This document shows, in pieces, positions 9,118-17,867 of a DNA stretch of 64,000 nucleotides (positions are counted from its first letter, which is position 1; each line of letters starts with the position of its first letter). The stretch is taken from assembly GCA_012837335.1 (NCBI GenBank), contig DURM01000052.1, positions 45,790 through 109,789 on the forward strand, written 5' to 3'. A program made the position numbers and the translations under genes. Below the pieces are notes generated by a model, which saw nothing but the letters and a program-made list of their open reading frames with translations, ran no database searches and was not told where the DNA came from. This stretch comes from Bacillota bacterium. GTDB taxonomy: Bacteria > Bacillota > Limnochordia > Darwinibacteriales > DTU012.

Positions 9118-9794
9118 AAGTTACAGCGCTAATTCCCGCGTACAATGAGGCGGATCGGATCGGGGAAACACTTCAAGCAGTTCTTAAGCTGGATATGGTA
9201 GACCAAATTGTAGTAATTGACGATGGCTCCACCGATGGTACAACCGCTGTGGTTAAAGATTATCCTGTTGAGTTAATTAAGCTGGATAGGAACCGGGGAA
9301 AAGGGGGAGCGCTTAATGCTGGCTGGCAGAGATATCGTTCTGAGATCTATCTGCTGCTGGACGCGGATCTAAAGTCTAGTGCGATCTATGCGCAAGATCT
9401 ACTTGCTCCAGTGCTGGAAAAAGCAGCAGATATGACTATTGCTAACTTTGCTGTTAATCAAACGGGTGGAGCTGGGAAGATGGGTTTTGGAACTGCTAAG
9501 CTGATAGCAAGATATGGGATCTGGTGCCTTACTGGTCATAAATTTGCCAGTCCGCTGTCAGGGCAGCGCGCAGTACGGCGGGAGGTCTTGGAGGATTGCG
9601 GTGGATTTGCCTCAGGATTCGGAGTTGAAGCAGCTCTAACAATTAGAGCACTGCGGTTGGGTTATCGAGTCGTAGAAGTCGATCTGCCTATGACGCACCG
9701 GGCTACAGGCCGTAATCTTGCAGGTTTTTGCCACCGGGGCAGGCAGCTCGCAGCTGTAGTCAGAGAATTATACAAAGCCTGGAGGAATCAGTAG
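9114..9794 (+). CDS. Family 2 glycosyltransferase
   Basis: 226 residues with a GT-A fold: ALIPAYNEADRIGETL at the N-terminus, VVIDDGSTDGT, the metal-binding DXD as LLLDADLKSS near residue 85, and SGQRAVRR. Overlaps the end of steB by four bases (ATGA), so it belongs to the steA-steB unit. It has no C-terminal membrane helices, unlike many dolichol-type enzymes. The donor and acceptor are unknown; the membrane MraY/WecA-like gene directly behind suggests a polyprenyl-phosphate-linked glycan. Confidence 0.85.
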   Translation: MKVTALIPAYNEADRIGETLQAVLKLDMVDQIVVIDDGSTDGTTAVVKDYPVELIKLDRNRGKGGALNAGWQRYRSEIYLLLDADLKSSAIYAQDLLAPVLEKAADMTIANFAVNQTGGAGKMGFGTAKLIARYGIWCLTGHKFASPLSGQRAVRREVLEDCGGFASGFGVEAALTIRALRLGYRVVEVDLPMTHRATGRNLAGFCHRGRQLAAVVRELYKAWRNQ

Positions 9795-10601
9795 GTGCTG
9801 TGGCTGATTTTGTTGAACGTGGGTGTTTATGTCAGCACGTTTTATTTAATGCCGGTGTTGATTGAAATGATTAGACCCCGCCAAAGCGCTCTAAATTATC
9901 AAAACCGAGAAGTTCCGGTGGGATTAGGGCTGGTGTTCAGCCTTACTGTCGTGCCGAGCCTGATAATTGGTTTGATCGTTGGGCTGTTATCCATTCGTCA
10001 GGGAGGCATAGCAATCATAACTATCCTCAGTTTTGGTTTGCTGGGTTTAATTGATGATACCCTGGGCAGCCGGGAAGCGCGGGGATTTAGGGGACATTTC
10101 CGCGCTCTCAGGAATGGATATTTGACTACTGGAGCTTTAAAAGCCGGTTTTGGCTTTGTTATTGCGGTTTTAACTGCAGTTGTTGCCGCCGGTGGGGTGG
10201 TAAATATAACACTTAATGCGTTAAATATTGCTTTATGTGCTAATCTCGCTAATCTCTTGGATGTCCGGCCTGGTAGAGCCGGCAAGTTTTACCTTTTTTC
10301 TGTATTAGTATTCGGTTTAGTAGGGCATTTAAATCCATTTCTTTTGTTAACAGCTGTCAGTGCTGCTGCATATCTTCCTTGGGACCTCAACGCGGAGGTA
10401 ATGATGGGTGATGTCGGCTCGAATGTATTAGGAGCGGTAATCGGCTTAACTGTAATGGAGTTTTCGGTTGCAGGAAAAGCTGCCGTATTGTTCTTCCTGG
10501 TGATTGTGCATTTCTACGCTGAACGGAGATCGCTTACAGATTTGATTGAAAAAACGCCTTTCCTCAACTATTTGGACCTAATCGGCCGCAAAAAGGTATA
10601 A
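9795..10601 (+). CDS. Family 4 (MraY/WecA-like) polyprenyl-phosphate glycosyl-1-phosphate transferase
   Basis: 268 residues with about seven to nine membrane helices. Family motifs seen: GLIDDTLGS in a cytoplasmic loop (the catalytic Asp pair), NLANLLDVRPGRA in place of NAxNLxDG, and MMGDVGSNVLG in place of the MGDxGS motif. It would attach a sugar-1-phosphate to undecaprenyl phosphate. GTG start directly after the preceding stop, with GGAGG nine bases upstream. Shorter than MraY (~320-360), so it is probably not the main peptidoglycan enzyme but a paralogue working with the GT2 upstream. Confidence 0.75.
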   Translation: MLWLILLNVGVYVSTFYLMPVLIEMIRPRQSALNYQNREVPVGLGLVFSLTVVPSLIIGLIVGLLSIRQGGIAIITILSFGLLGLIDDTLGSREARGFRGHFRALRNGYLTTGALKAGFGFVIAVLTAVVAAGGVVNITLNALNIALCANLANLLDVRPGRAGKFYLFSVLVFGLVGHLNPFLLLTAVSAAAYLPWDLNAEVMMGDVGSNVLGAVIGLTVMEFSVAGKAAVLFFLVIVHFYAERRSLTDLIEKTPFLNYLDLIGRKKV

Positions 10602-10622
10602 ACCGATTTATGTAGAATAATT

Positions 10623-10654
10623 AACTCACCCCTGCTTGCGGAGGTGAGTTTTTT
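10623..10654 (+). terminator. Terminator hairpin that contains the dinG ribosome binding site
   Basis: AACTCACC (10623-10630) pairs perfectly with GGTGAGTT (10643-10650), followed by a run of six T overlapping the stem end (10649-10654). The GGAGG ribosome binding site of dinG (10640-10644) lies at the base of the right arm. Reads as an intrinsic terminator for the steA cluster that at the same time masks the dinG translation start. Confidence 0.6.
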
Positions 10655-12713
10655 GAATTACGACCGCAATTTTTTTCTGCCTACGGGTCCCCTTTCTCAA
10701 CTAGAAGGCTACGAATATCGCGAGCAGCAGCAGAAAATGGCTGATCAAGTTATGAATATTCTTACTGATGGTCACATCGGTTTAATAGAGGCCGGTACCG
10801 GTACCGGCAAATCCCTAGCGTATCTGTATCCTTCCATCTGCTTTGCTAAATCTAAAGGTGAGAAGGTTGTAATTTCCACTAATACGATTAATTTGCAGGA
10901 GCAGCTGTTGGAAAAAGATATCCCGGTCCTGTTTAAACTAGGAACGAGATTTAAAGCTGTCGTTGTTAAAGGCTGGAGTAACTATCCCTGCTGGCTGAGG
11001 ATTAAGGATCTCCAGGAACAGCTAGAGGATGAAAAAGACAGTCAAGAGCTAGCTGAGTTGGAGAAGCTGCTTGAGCAGGAGTCTGTATCTGAGGTTACCA
11101 AGCTGTTTGAAAGCACAGCTGCGGACATAAAGGAGCAGATTCAAGCCGAATCAGATTTATGTCTCCGCGGTAAATGCAGTTACTTCAATCAATGTCCGGT
11201 GTTTATCAACCGCCGCCAGGCTGAAACTGCAGATATTGTGATTGTGAATCATCACCTGCTGCTGGCAGATGTTGCTGTTCGCCAAGCAGTGGGCTGGGAA
11301 GAAAACGCAGTCCTGCCCGTGTACTATCATCTGGTACTTGATGAAGCCCACCATATTGAAGATATCGCTACCGATTATTTTGGGGTACAGCTGTCACTGC
11401 TCCGCATTCGGCGGCTGTTGGGGTTTTTATACCGTCCGTACGGCAAAAACCGCGGACTTCTGGCCGGATTGCGGCAAAATTTATCCCGCTATCCTTCCGA
11501 GGAAGGCGATGATCTTCTCGAGATTCTGGACTGGCAGCTGCTTCCCCAGCTGAGGATGGTTGACGAAGCAGCTGTCAAATATTTTGCTGTTCTTGAAGAG
11601 GAACTGTTTCAAGACAGAGATGATTCTGATACAGTTCTCATTCCTTACAGCGGTCTGGAACAGGGAGCACTGCTGGAGAGCTACGATCGGTTTTTCACCT
11701 CGCTGGTGACTTTAAAAACTCAGCTGGAAAACTTGATTTCGCTGCTGGAACCAGATGAGGGTGATAAACTTACGCCTTATTTAAAAAGAATCGAAGCGGT
11801 AATCGCTGATTTGGAGTTCTTGATGGAAGCGGCAGATAGAGGCTTTGTTTACTGGCTGAAAAAGCAGCAGAGACAGCACGGCTGTGTTCTGCAGGCAGCT
11901 CCCATCCAAGTTGGAGAACAGCTCCGGGAGCATCTGCTCTTTCAAGTTAAGTCAGCGATTTTTACCAGCGCAACCCTGACTGTTAATAATGATTTTAAGT
12001 ATTTTTGCGATAGTATCGGAATTGGGCACAGTGAAAACTGGGACTTAAATACAGCGATTTACGCTTCCCCTTTTGATTATCAGAACCAGGTTTATCTTGC
12101 GGTTGCCAGGGATATGCCTTCCGCTGAGCATCCTGATTTTGCAGCAGTATTGGTAGAGCATCTTGATCCACTGTTGGCAGTTACCCAAGGCCGCGCGTTC
12201 ATTTTATTTACTTCTTATGCGATGCTGCGGAAAACAGCGCAGCTTGTGCGGGAGCACGGCTTGGATCAGAAGTATAACTTTTTAGTGCAGGGCGAAATGC
12301 CGCGGACAGAAATGCTCGATCGTTTCCGCGATGAAGCAAAAACAGTTCTGCTGGGAACAGATAGTTTTTGGGAAGGTGTGGATGTGGCGGGGGATGCCCT
12401 ATCAACTGTGATTATTACCAAGCTGCCCTTTAAAGTCCCCACCGAACCGATTGCCGCAGCCCGCAGCGAGCAGATGCGCTTGAACGGCATTAATCCGTTT
12501 TTAAATTACTTTTTACCACAGGCAGTTTTAAAATTTCGTCAGGGATGCGGGCGGCTGATCCGCACCAAGACTGATCGAGGATTAATCTTAATCTGTGATA
12601 AGCGCATCATGGAACGCAGTTATGGAAAGTTTTTCATTCAGTCACTGCCTGCTTGTTCCGTTCATTATGATAAATTGCAAGCTATTGAGCAGGAGGTTAA
12701 GTTATGGTTTTAA
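10653..12713 (+). CDS. dinG: DinG/XPD-type ATP-dependent helicase
   Basis: Superfamily 2 helicase of the iron-sulfur XPD/DinG type: Walker A EAGTGTGKS near residue 50, DEAH box LDEAHHIED, four cysteines for the Fe-S cluster (NYPCW, then the Cys-rich LCLRGKCSYFNQCP segment), and helicase C-terminal motifs FWEGVDVAGD and QGCGRLIRT. About 686 residues, without the N-terminal exonuclease domain of Bacillus DinG. GTG 10644 lies within the Shine-Dalgarno, so TTG 10653, eight bases after GGAGG, is taken as start. Likely role: unwinding DNA or R-loop intermediates in repair. Confidence 0.9.
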   Translation: MNYDRNFFLPTGPLSQLEGYEYREQQQKMADQVMNILTDGHIGLIEAGTGTGKSLAYLYPSICFAKSKGEKVVISTNTINLQEQLLEKDIPVLFKLGTRFKAVVVKGWSNYPCWLRIKDLQEQLEDEKDSQELAELEKLLEQESVSEVTKLFESTAADIKEQIQAESDLCLRGKCSYFNQCPVFINRRQAETADIVIVNHHLLLADVAVRQAVGWEENAVLPVYYHLVLDEAHHIEDIATDYFGVQLSLLRIRRLLGFLYRPYGKNRGLLAGLRQNLSRYPSEEGDDLLEILDWQLLPQLRMVDEAAVKYFAVLEEELFQDRDDSDTVLIPYSGLEQGALLESYDRFFTSLVTLKTQLENLISLLEPDEGDKLTPYLKRIEAVIADLEFLMEAADRGFVYWLKKQQRQHGCVLQAAPIQVGEQLREHLLFQVKSAIFTSATLTVNNDFKYFCDSIGIGHSENWDLNTAIYASPFDYQNQVYLAVARDMPSAEHPDFAAVLVEHLDPLLAVTQGRAFILFTSYAMLRKTAQLVREHGLDQKYNFLVQGEMPRTEMLDRFRDEAKTVLLGTDSFWEGVDVAGDALSTVIITKLPFKVPTEPIAAARSEQMRLNGINPFLNYFLPQAVLKFRQGCGRLIRTKTDRGLILICDKRIMERSYGKFFIQSLPACSVHYDKLQAIEQEVKLWF

Positions 12714-13288
12714 TAATTGCTCTGATCATCTTTCTGATGACCTTTTCAGCACCGGCACAGGTTGCCGAGCAGGTATACATTGTTCAGCCGGGAGATACAC
12801 TTTCTGAAATTGCCCAGGAGTATAATTTAGATTGGCGCTATCTCGCTGAATTCAATAATATTAACGATCCCAAGCGGATGCGTGCCGGGATGAGGCTCCG
12901 CATACCCAGCCGAGTATATGTGGTGGATTTCACCCCGGAGGAGCGGGATTTGTTGGCTCGGCTGATCCATGCGGAGGCCAGAGGTGAGTCGCTTGAAGGA
13001 CAGATCGCTGTGGGAGCGGTGGTAATAAACCGGGTAAAAAGCGATAAGTTCCCGAATACAATCACCGAGGTGATTTACCAGAAGGGTCAGTTCAGCCCAA
13101 TTTCCATGGGAACCATGCCGAAGGTTCCTCAGGATTCTGCCATAGAAGCTGCAGAAAGGGCTCTGGCAGGTGAGGATCCCACTGGGGGAGCGCTGTTCTT
13201 TTATAATCCGAAAACCACAGCAGCGCCTGATTTTTGGAAGACCAGACCGGTTATCAAGCGAATAGGCAATCATAACTTTGCAATTTGA
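12704..13288 (+). CDS. LysM and SleB/CwlJ-type cell wall hydrolase
   Basis: 194 residues, overlapping dinG by 10 bases. Signal peptide (about 1-22), a single LysM domain (about 24-68, VYIVQPGDTLSEIA) and a hydrolase_2 domain (about 75-194) with the catalytic Glu in LIHAEARGES and the conserved NRVKS and GQFSPI segments. SleB/CwlJ enzymes are lytic transglycosylases for spore-cortex muramic lactam peptidoglycan, needed for germination. Domain order (LysM first) is typical for clostridial forms. Whether it acts in germination or vegetative wall turnover is not shown by sequence. Confidence 0.9.
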   Translation: MVLIIALIIFLMTFSAPAQVAEQVYIVQPGDTLSEIAQEYNLDWRYLAEFNNINDPKRMRAGMRLRIPSRVYVVDFTPEERDLLARLIHAEARGESLEGQIAVGAVVINRVKSDKFPNTITEVIYQKGQFSPISMGTMPKVPQDSAIEAAERALAGEDPTGGALFFYNPKTTAAPDFWKTRPVIKRIGNHNFAI

Positions 13289-13321
13289 GGCAGATACTTG
13301 TTATTTGCCTCTTTTTTTTTG
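13287..13321 (+). terminator. Intrinsic terminator after the SleB-like gene
   Basis: Stem GAGGCA (13287-13292) / TGCCTC (13306-13311) followed by a run of ten T. The left arm starts within the stop codon. Confidence 0.85.
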
Positions 13322-13350
13322 AATAAGAATACATGAGGAGGGGATTCGAG

Positions 13351-14130
13351 ATGCGAGTAGTGGTTTTTAAGCTCAACTTCGCTCATGTATTGGTGGCCGC
13401 GGTGGCGCTGCTTTTGGTTTTCAGTGTGTATCATGAAACCGTTATGCCAGCGATCACTCATGTAATCAATGTAGCAGCCAACAGGCTGGTTCCAATCTAT
13501 GCTGTAAATACTGAGGCTAAGAAGGTAGCAATTTCTTTTGACGCAACTTGGGGAACCGATCTAACTGATCAAATCTTGGATATTCTGCGGGAACATAATA
13601 TTAAAACAACCTTTTTCTTAGCTGGCTATTGGGTTGACAAATACCCTGAGTACGTGGTGCGCATTGCCGAAGAAGGGCATGAAATCGGCAACCACAGCTA
13701 TTCCCATCCCCATATGAACAATCTCAGCTTTGATCAAGTTGTAACTGAATTAGAGCGCAACCATGCTATGATTTACGACTTAACCGGGCAGAACTCTTTC
13801 CTTTTCCGTCCACCTTTCGGAGAGTACTCGAATACCGTGATCAAAGCCGCTGACTCTTTAGGCTACTATACCATTCAATGGTCAGTAGACTCCCTGGATT
13901 GGAAGAATACAACCTCTGACCAGATCTACCAGCGGGTGATGAGTCAGATCAAACCTGGCGCTATCGTTCTCTTTCACAATGCTGCTGTGGGTACACCTGA
14001 CGCAATCCGCAGGATTATTCCTGATCTGAAGTCTCAGGGATACGAAATTGTCCCCATTTCTGAGCTGATCTATCGGGAAAACTACTATATAGATAACAAC
14101 GGCATCCAGCACCTGCGGAAGGGAGAGTAG
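13351..14130 (+). CDS. pdaB: Polysaccharide deacetylase, PdaB-like sporulation protein
   Basis: 259 residues from ATG 13351, eight bases after AGGAGGGG; ATG 13333 lies upstream of that site and is rejected. N-terminal membrane helix (about 8-30), then a NodB domain (about 55-245) with ISFDATWG, the metal-binding HxxxH in GNHSYSH, RPPFGEYS, the Trp-rich DSLDW and the IVLFHN His motif. The FDATWG first motif with a single Asp is typical of PdaB/YlxY sporulation members. PdaB is needed for cortex stability in Bacillus. Could equally be called YlxY. Confidence 0.85.
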   Translation: MRVVVFKLNFAHVLVAAVALLLVFSVYHETVMPAITHVINVAANRLVPIYAVNTEAKKVAISFDATWGTDLTDQILDILREHNIKTTFFLAGYWVDKYPEYVVRIAEEGHEIGNHSYSHPHMNNLSFDQVVTELERNHAMIYDLTGQNSFLFRPPFGEYSNTVIKAADSLGYYTIQWSVDSLDWKNTTSDQIYQRVMSQIKPGAIVLFHNAAVGTPDAIRRIIPDLKSQGYEIVPISELIYRENYYIDNNGIQHLRKGE

Positions 14131-14134
14131 CTAA

Positions 14135-15127
14135 ATGGCGGGAAAGACTTGGTTTTCACTGGTGATAACTAAACGAACGCTGATTATTGGCGCTGTTTGT
14201 CTGCTGGTTATTGCCTTAGCCGCAACTGGTTCTAGTGTTTACAATCTGGTGCGGCGGCGGATTCATGGAGTTAAGCCAGGAGTGATGATCGCCGGTTATG
14301 ATGTGGGTGGAATGCTGGAAGCGGAATTATATGATGCGTTGGTCAAAATCAGTGAAAATGAGATGGTCGAAGCGAGAAATGCCAGCTACGACTGGAATCG
14401 GGATGTGATTAATCCGGAGCAGGTCGGCCAGATCATTGATATTAATGCGACCATGAGTTTAATCATGCAGGCAGCTGCGCACACACCGGTAGAGTTTGTT
14501 ACAGTCCCAGTAATACCTTCGATAACACAGGCCAACTTTGCACCTTACTATCGGGGACCCGCCGATAGACCTTGGGTCAGCCTGATGGTGAACGTTGACT
14601 GGGGGAATGAGTATATACCGACCATGCTGGAAACATTCAAACGATATAATGTGACTACCAGCTGGTTCTTAACTGGGACTTGGGCTGAGAAGTTCCCAGA
14701 TCTGGCTGCTGAGATATCGGCAGCTGGTCATGAGATCGGCAATCACGGTGGATGGCACGGAATGCCGAGTCAAATGAATCAGGATCAGGTGCGGGATCTG
14801 ATTCTGACCGGAGAAGAAAAAATCATGGATGCGACAGGGCAAAAGCCGATGCTGTTTGCTCCTCCTGCCGGTGATTTTAACAAGCAGACTGTGGCAGTTG
14901 CAGCAGAACTGGGGTATAAAACCATTCTTTGGACCCTTGACACGATTGACTGGGAGCGCCCCGCACCTACTGTTATAATTGATCGGGTGGTAAGCCGCAT
15001 TCAAAACGGTGCCTTTGTCCTGATGCATCCTACAGAACCAACCGCTCAAGCCCTGCCGCTGATTATTGAGCAGCTGCAGCAGCGCGGCTATTCAATCGTT
15101 CCGGTTTCTCAGATTCTCAACCAATAA
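14135..15127 (+). CDS. Polysaccharide deacetylase with N-terminal extension (YlxY-like)
   Basis: 330 residues, four bases after the preceding deacetylase. Membrane helix (about 13-33), a non-catalytic N-terminal region of about 100 residues (GVKPGVMIAGYDVGGM resembles the start of YoaR-type peptidoglycan-binding domains), then a NodB domain (about 148-328). Metal motifs are kept (NVDWG, GNHGGWH), but the third motif is APPAGDFN and the fifth is VLMHPTEP. A tandem duplication or ancient paralogue pair with the upstream gene. The position next to the M16 peptidase matches ylxY-mlpA in Bacillus. Confidence 0.82.
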   Translation: MAGKTWFSLVITKRTLIIGAVCLLVIALAATGSSVYNLVRRRIHGVKPGVMIAGYDVGGMLEAELYDALVKISENEMVEARNASYDWNRDVINPEQVGQIIDINATMSLIMQAAAHTPVEFVTVPVIPSITQANFAPYYRGPADRPWVSLMVNVDWGNEYIPTMLETFKRYNVTTSWFLTGTWAEKFPDLAAEISAAGHEIGNHGGWHGMPSQMNQDQVRDLILTGEEKIMDATGQKPMLFAPPAGDFNKQTVAVAAELGYKTILWTLDTIDWERPAPTVIIDRVVSRIQNGAFVLMHPTEPTAQALPLIIEQLQQRGYSIVPVSQILNQ

Positions 15128-15155
15128 AAAAGAGTTCCCCGCCAGGAACTCTTTT
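15128..15155. terminator. Bidirectional terminator between convergent genes
   Basis: AAAAGAGTTCC (15128-15138) / GGAACTCTTTT (15145-15155), perfect 11-bp stem, A-rich on the left and T-rich on the right, so it works on both strands. It serves the + strand deacetylase and the - strand GH18 gene, whose stop codon lies within the right arm. Confidence 0.85.
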
Positions 15156-16434
15156 ATTTCAGTGTATCATTGATAACATTCCAGATGCCGGAATCCTCTT
15201 GACCTAAACGCCACAGTGCTATACCATTTAACTGATATTGATTCACCAGTTCTAGTTTGTACTTAATGCTGTAGCGATTCTCAAACCAGACTTGGCGGTT
15301 GTTTCCGTAGGTGAAATACGGTACCTTGTCTTCACCCTGCCAGCGGATGCTTGCGCTGTTAGCGGCAGCCAGCTGCATGGTTTGGTCATAGGTGAGAGCG
15401 TCTGCCATCCCGGACTGCGGCCAGTCATAACCATAATTAGGAATACCCAGGATGATTTTTTCTGCCGGAACTTGGCTGACAGCAAATTTAATCACATCTT
15501 CAACCCATTTTATCGAAGCGATCGGTCCCGGAGGTCCGGCCCGATAATGCTGGTCATATGCCATTATTACGAGCTGATCAACATGCTTTCCTAATGCAGC
15601 GTAATCATAGGCTCCGGAGAAGTTGTTGTTCGGATTATCTGCCGTTTTTGCTGGAACAGCCATGGTAACTTTCAGACCTTCGGCATGAAGAGCTTCGCTC
15701 AGCTCAGCTACAAATTCAGTCAGAGCTTGGCGATCAGCAGCTGGAACATTTTCTAGGTCTAGATTGATACCGGTCATGCCCCAGTTAACTAAAGCTGTTT
15801 TTATTTCATTAACTGCGCGGATTCTGGCTGCTTGGTTGTTCAACAGCGCGCTGACTACTTTGGGATCGAAACTGCCATTAAACAGGTTGTGCACTAAAGC
15901 ATAGGTTTCTACTTCTCGATTTCCGGAAAACATCAGCACCTGGGCTAGAGTTTTCGCATCAAAGTCGGCATTTAGTTTTCCGTAGCTGTCTAAACCCCAG
16001 CTCCAAGGAGCAATCGCCGTGAGATAGTTGCTGTTTTGGATCAAGCTGTTGTATGAGGACGAACCTAGAAGATAGTAGCCAAGAACTGTTTTGCCGTGAG
16101 GTTTTACCTGCGGTTTACTTGGTACAATATTAATTAAATAGTCAGCAACCCAACCAATTCGTCCATCAGTAAGTTTGACTTCATACCAGCCATCCTGCAG
16201 GTCTAATATGACTGCGGTTTCACCCTGCTTAAGCGAAGTTAGGGCAGAATGCTGCGTACCTGGTCCGGTGCGAATGGTTACAATGTCACCGACTATTTCC
16301 CCCTGCTGTCCGATCACCGCGGAAGCGGTAATATTTCCTGGTGTTAGAGCGGGGGAATCTGGAGCGCCGCCTCCCAGAATGCTGGTAATATAAAATAAGA
16401 GAGTTAAGACGGGGATTAGGATATTTTGATTCAT
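15154..16434 (-). CDS. SH3b and GH18 (YaaH-type) spore peptidoglycan glycosidase
   Basis: 426 residues on the minus strand with AGAGGAGG upstream. Signal peptide (about 1-22), SH3b domain (about 45-105, IVTIRTGPGTQHSALTSL), then a glycoside hydrolase 18 domain (about 115-425) with catalytic motif INLDLEN and YDQHYRAGPPGPIAS, typical of the YaaH/YdhD/SleL group that cleaves cortex peptidoglycan. Those relatives usually carry LysM rather than SH3b binding domains. It is divergent from the M16 gene; CATACACTA (minus strand, 16528-16520) resembles a sigmaE/sigmaK -10 but no matching -35 was found. Confidence 0.88.
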   Translation of the reverse strand: MNQNILIPVLTLLFYITSILGGGAPDSPALTPGNITASAVIGQQGEIVGDIVTIRTGPGTQHSALTSLKQGETAVILDLQDGWYEVKLTDGRIGWVADYLINIVPSKPQVKPHGKTVLGYYLLGSSSYNSLIQNSNYLTAIAPWSWGLDSYGKLNADFDAKTLAQVLMFSGNREVETYALVHNLFNGSFDPKVVSALLNNQAARIRAVNEIKTALVNWGMTGINLDLENVPAADRQALTEFVAELSEALHAEGLKVTMAVPAKTADNPNNNFSGAYDYAALGKHVDQLVIMAYDQHYRAGPPGPIASIKWVEDVIKFAVSQVPAEKIILGIPNYGYDWPQSGMADALTYDQTMQLAAANSASIRWQGEDKVPYFTYGNNRQVWFENRYSIKYKLELVNQYQLNGIALWRLGQEDSGIWNVINDTLK

Positions 16435-16571
16435 GAATTTTCCTCCTCTCTGCCGAAATTAATAGCAATAATAATCAATACCATATTACCATGTTCTGCG
16501 ATCCTAACACAAAGACAAATAGTGTATGCACTGGTGTTATTTAGAACATTTCATGGGTAAGGGAGAAAGCA

Positions 16572-17801
16572 ATGTACGAGAAAACAATACTGCCATCCGG
16601 CATTCGTATCGTATCAGAATACATTCCTGATGTTAGATCAGTTACACTGGGTGTTTGGTTTGAAGTCGGAAGCAGGAATGAATTGGGAGATCAGCAGGGC
16701 TACAGCCACTTTATTGAGCACATTGTCTTTAAAGGCAGTGCCAAATACAGCGCTCGCACGATAGCGGAATTAATTGACGGTGTTGGAGGGTACCTAAATG
16801 CCTTCACTAGCCGTGAATATACCTGCTATTATGCGAGTGTTTTAGACCAGGACTTTCCTTTAGCCGCTGATATTCTGAAAGAAATGCTGCTGAACCCGCT
16901 TTTTGCCGCGGAAGAAATTGAACGGGAGAGGCAGGTTATTCTTGAAGAGATTAAAGCAAGTCAGGATCTGCCGGAAGATCAAGTCCACGAGCTCTTTTAT
17001 GAGCTGCTTTGGCCTGAGCATCCCCTGGGCAGGTCGATTTTAGGAACTGAGAGCAGCATCTCTCAGGTAACGCAAGAAGACTTGATTGCTTATTACCGCC
17101 AGCACTACACCCCCGATCAGGTAGTGATTGCTGCGGCTGGAAACATAGAGCATCAGGCTTTGGTTGATCAATTTGCTCGGGAATTTGATGCGCTAAATCA
17201 GAATCTGCGTAAGGCGGATATCTGTTTGGCGAAGCCCACTCCAACCCACAGCCAAATTTATACGGTGGCGAAGGACCTTGAGCAGGTCCATATCTGCTGT
17301 GGTGGATCGGGATTGAATCGTTCAGATCCAAATCTGGAAACTCTTCGTCTGCTGGATACCTTGGTTGGTGGAGGTATGAGCTCCCGTTTATTTCAGGAAC
17401 TGAGGGAAAACCGCGGCATGGTCTACAATGTTTATTCAGATTATGCACTATATCGAGATGCCGGAGAATTTCTGATTTACGCCGCTTGTTCACCAAGCGC
17501 CTACAGGCAGGTAATCGAAGTAATTCGCCAGGAGGTAGAGCTATTAGCGCTGGAACCCATCTCTGAAGCTGAACTGAAGCGGATTAAAGGTCAGGCAAAG
17601 GGCAGTCTGGTTTTAGCATTAGAAAGTACCATGAACCGCATGGTAAAACTTGCCAAAGATGAGTTTAACCACAGACGGATTGTTCCGGTTGATGAAACTC
17701 TGGCTTTAATCGATCAGCTCTCGAGCTTAGACCTGCATTCTCTCGCTCAAACGGTGCTTGATGTGAATCGCTGGAATTTAGTGGTGCTTGGTCCGGTATA
17801 G
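16572..17801 (+). CDS. mlpA: M16 family zinc metallopeptidase (MlpA/YmxG-like)
   Basis: 409 residues. Inverted zinc motif HxxEH as HFIEHIVFKG (about 48-57) with the third ligand Glu in the EEIKASQD region downstream, followed by the second M16 domain (about 170-400, GGGMSSRLFQELRE). Same position as mlpA (ymxG) in Bacillus, between ylxY and ymxH. Substrate unknown; Bacillus MlpA has been linked to regulation of secreted proteases. ATG start after AAGGGAG. Confidence 0.92.
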   Translation: MYEKTILPSGIRIVSEYIPDVRSVTLGVWFEVGSRNELGDQQGYSHFIEHIVFKGSAKYSARTIAELIDGVGGYLNAFTSREYTCYYASVLDQDFPLAADILKEMLLNPLFAAEEIERERQVILEEIKASQDLPEDQVHELFYELLWPEHPLGRSILGTESSISQVTQEDLIAYYRQHYTPDQVVIAAAGNIEHQALVDQFAREFDALNQNLRKADICLAKPTPTHSQIYTVAKDLEQVHICCGGSGLNRSDPNLETLRLLDTLVGGGMSSRLFQELRENRGMVYNVYSDYALYRDAGEFLIYAACSPSAYRQVIEVIRQEVELLALEPISEAELKRIKGQAKGSLVLALESTMNRMVKLAKDEFNHRRIVPVDETLALIDQLSSLDLHSLAQTVLDVNRWNLVVLGPV

Positions 17802-17867
17802 CTTCATCTTTTCGCATCCACCGCATAGAATATCGATATAACGCTTATAAAGCGGGAGTTGGTTGTC

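Noticed and set aside
12827..13273. 148-codon minus-strand frame in the SleB-like gene
   Set aside because: Antisense shadow of a clearly coding domain.
16951..17496. 181-codon minus-strand frame in the M16 peptidase gene
   Set aside because: Antisense shadow; the + strand carries all M16 motifs.
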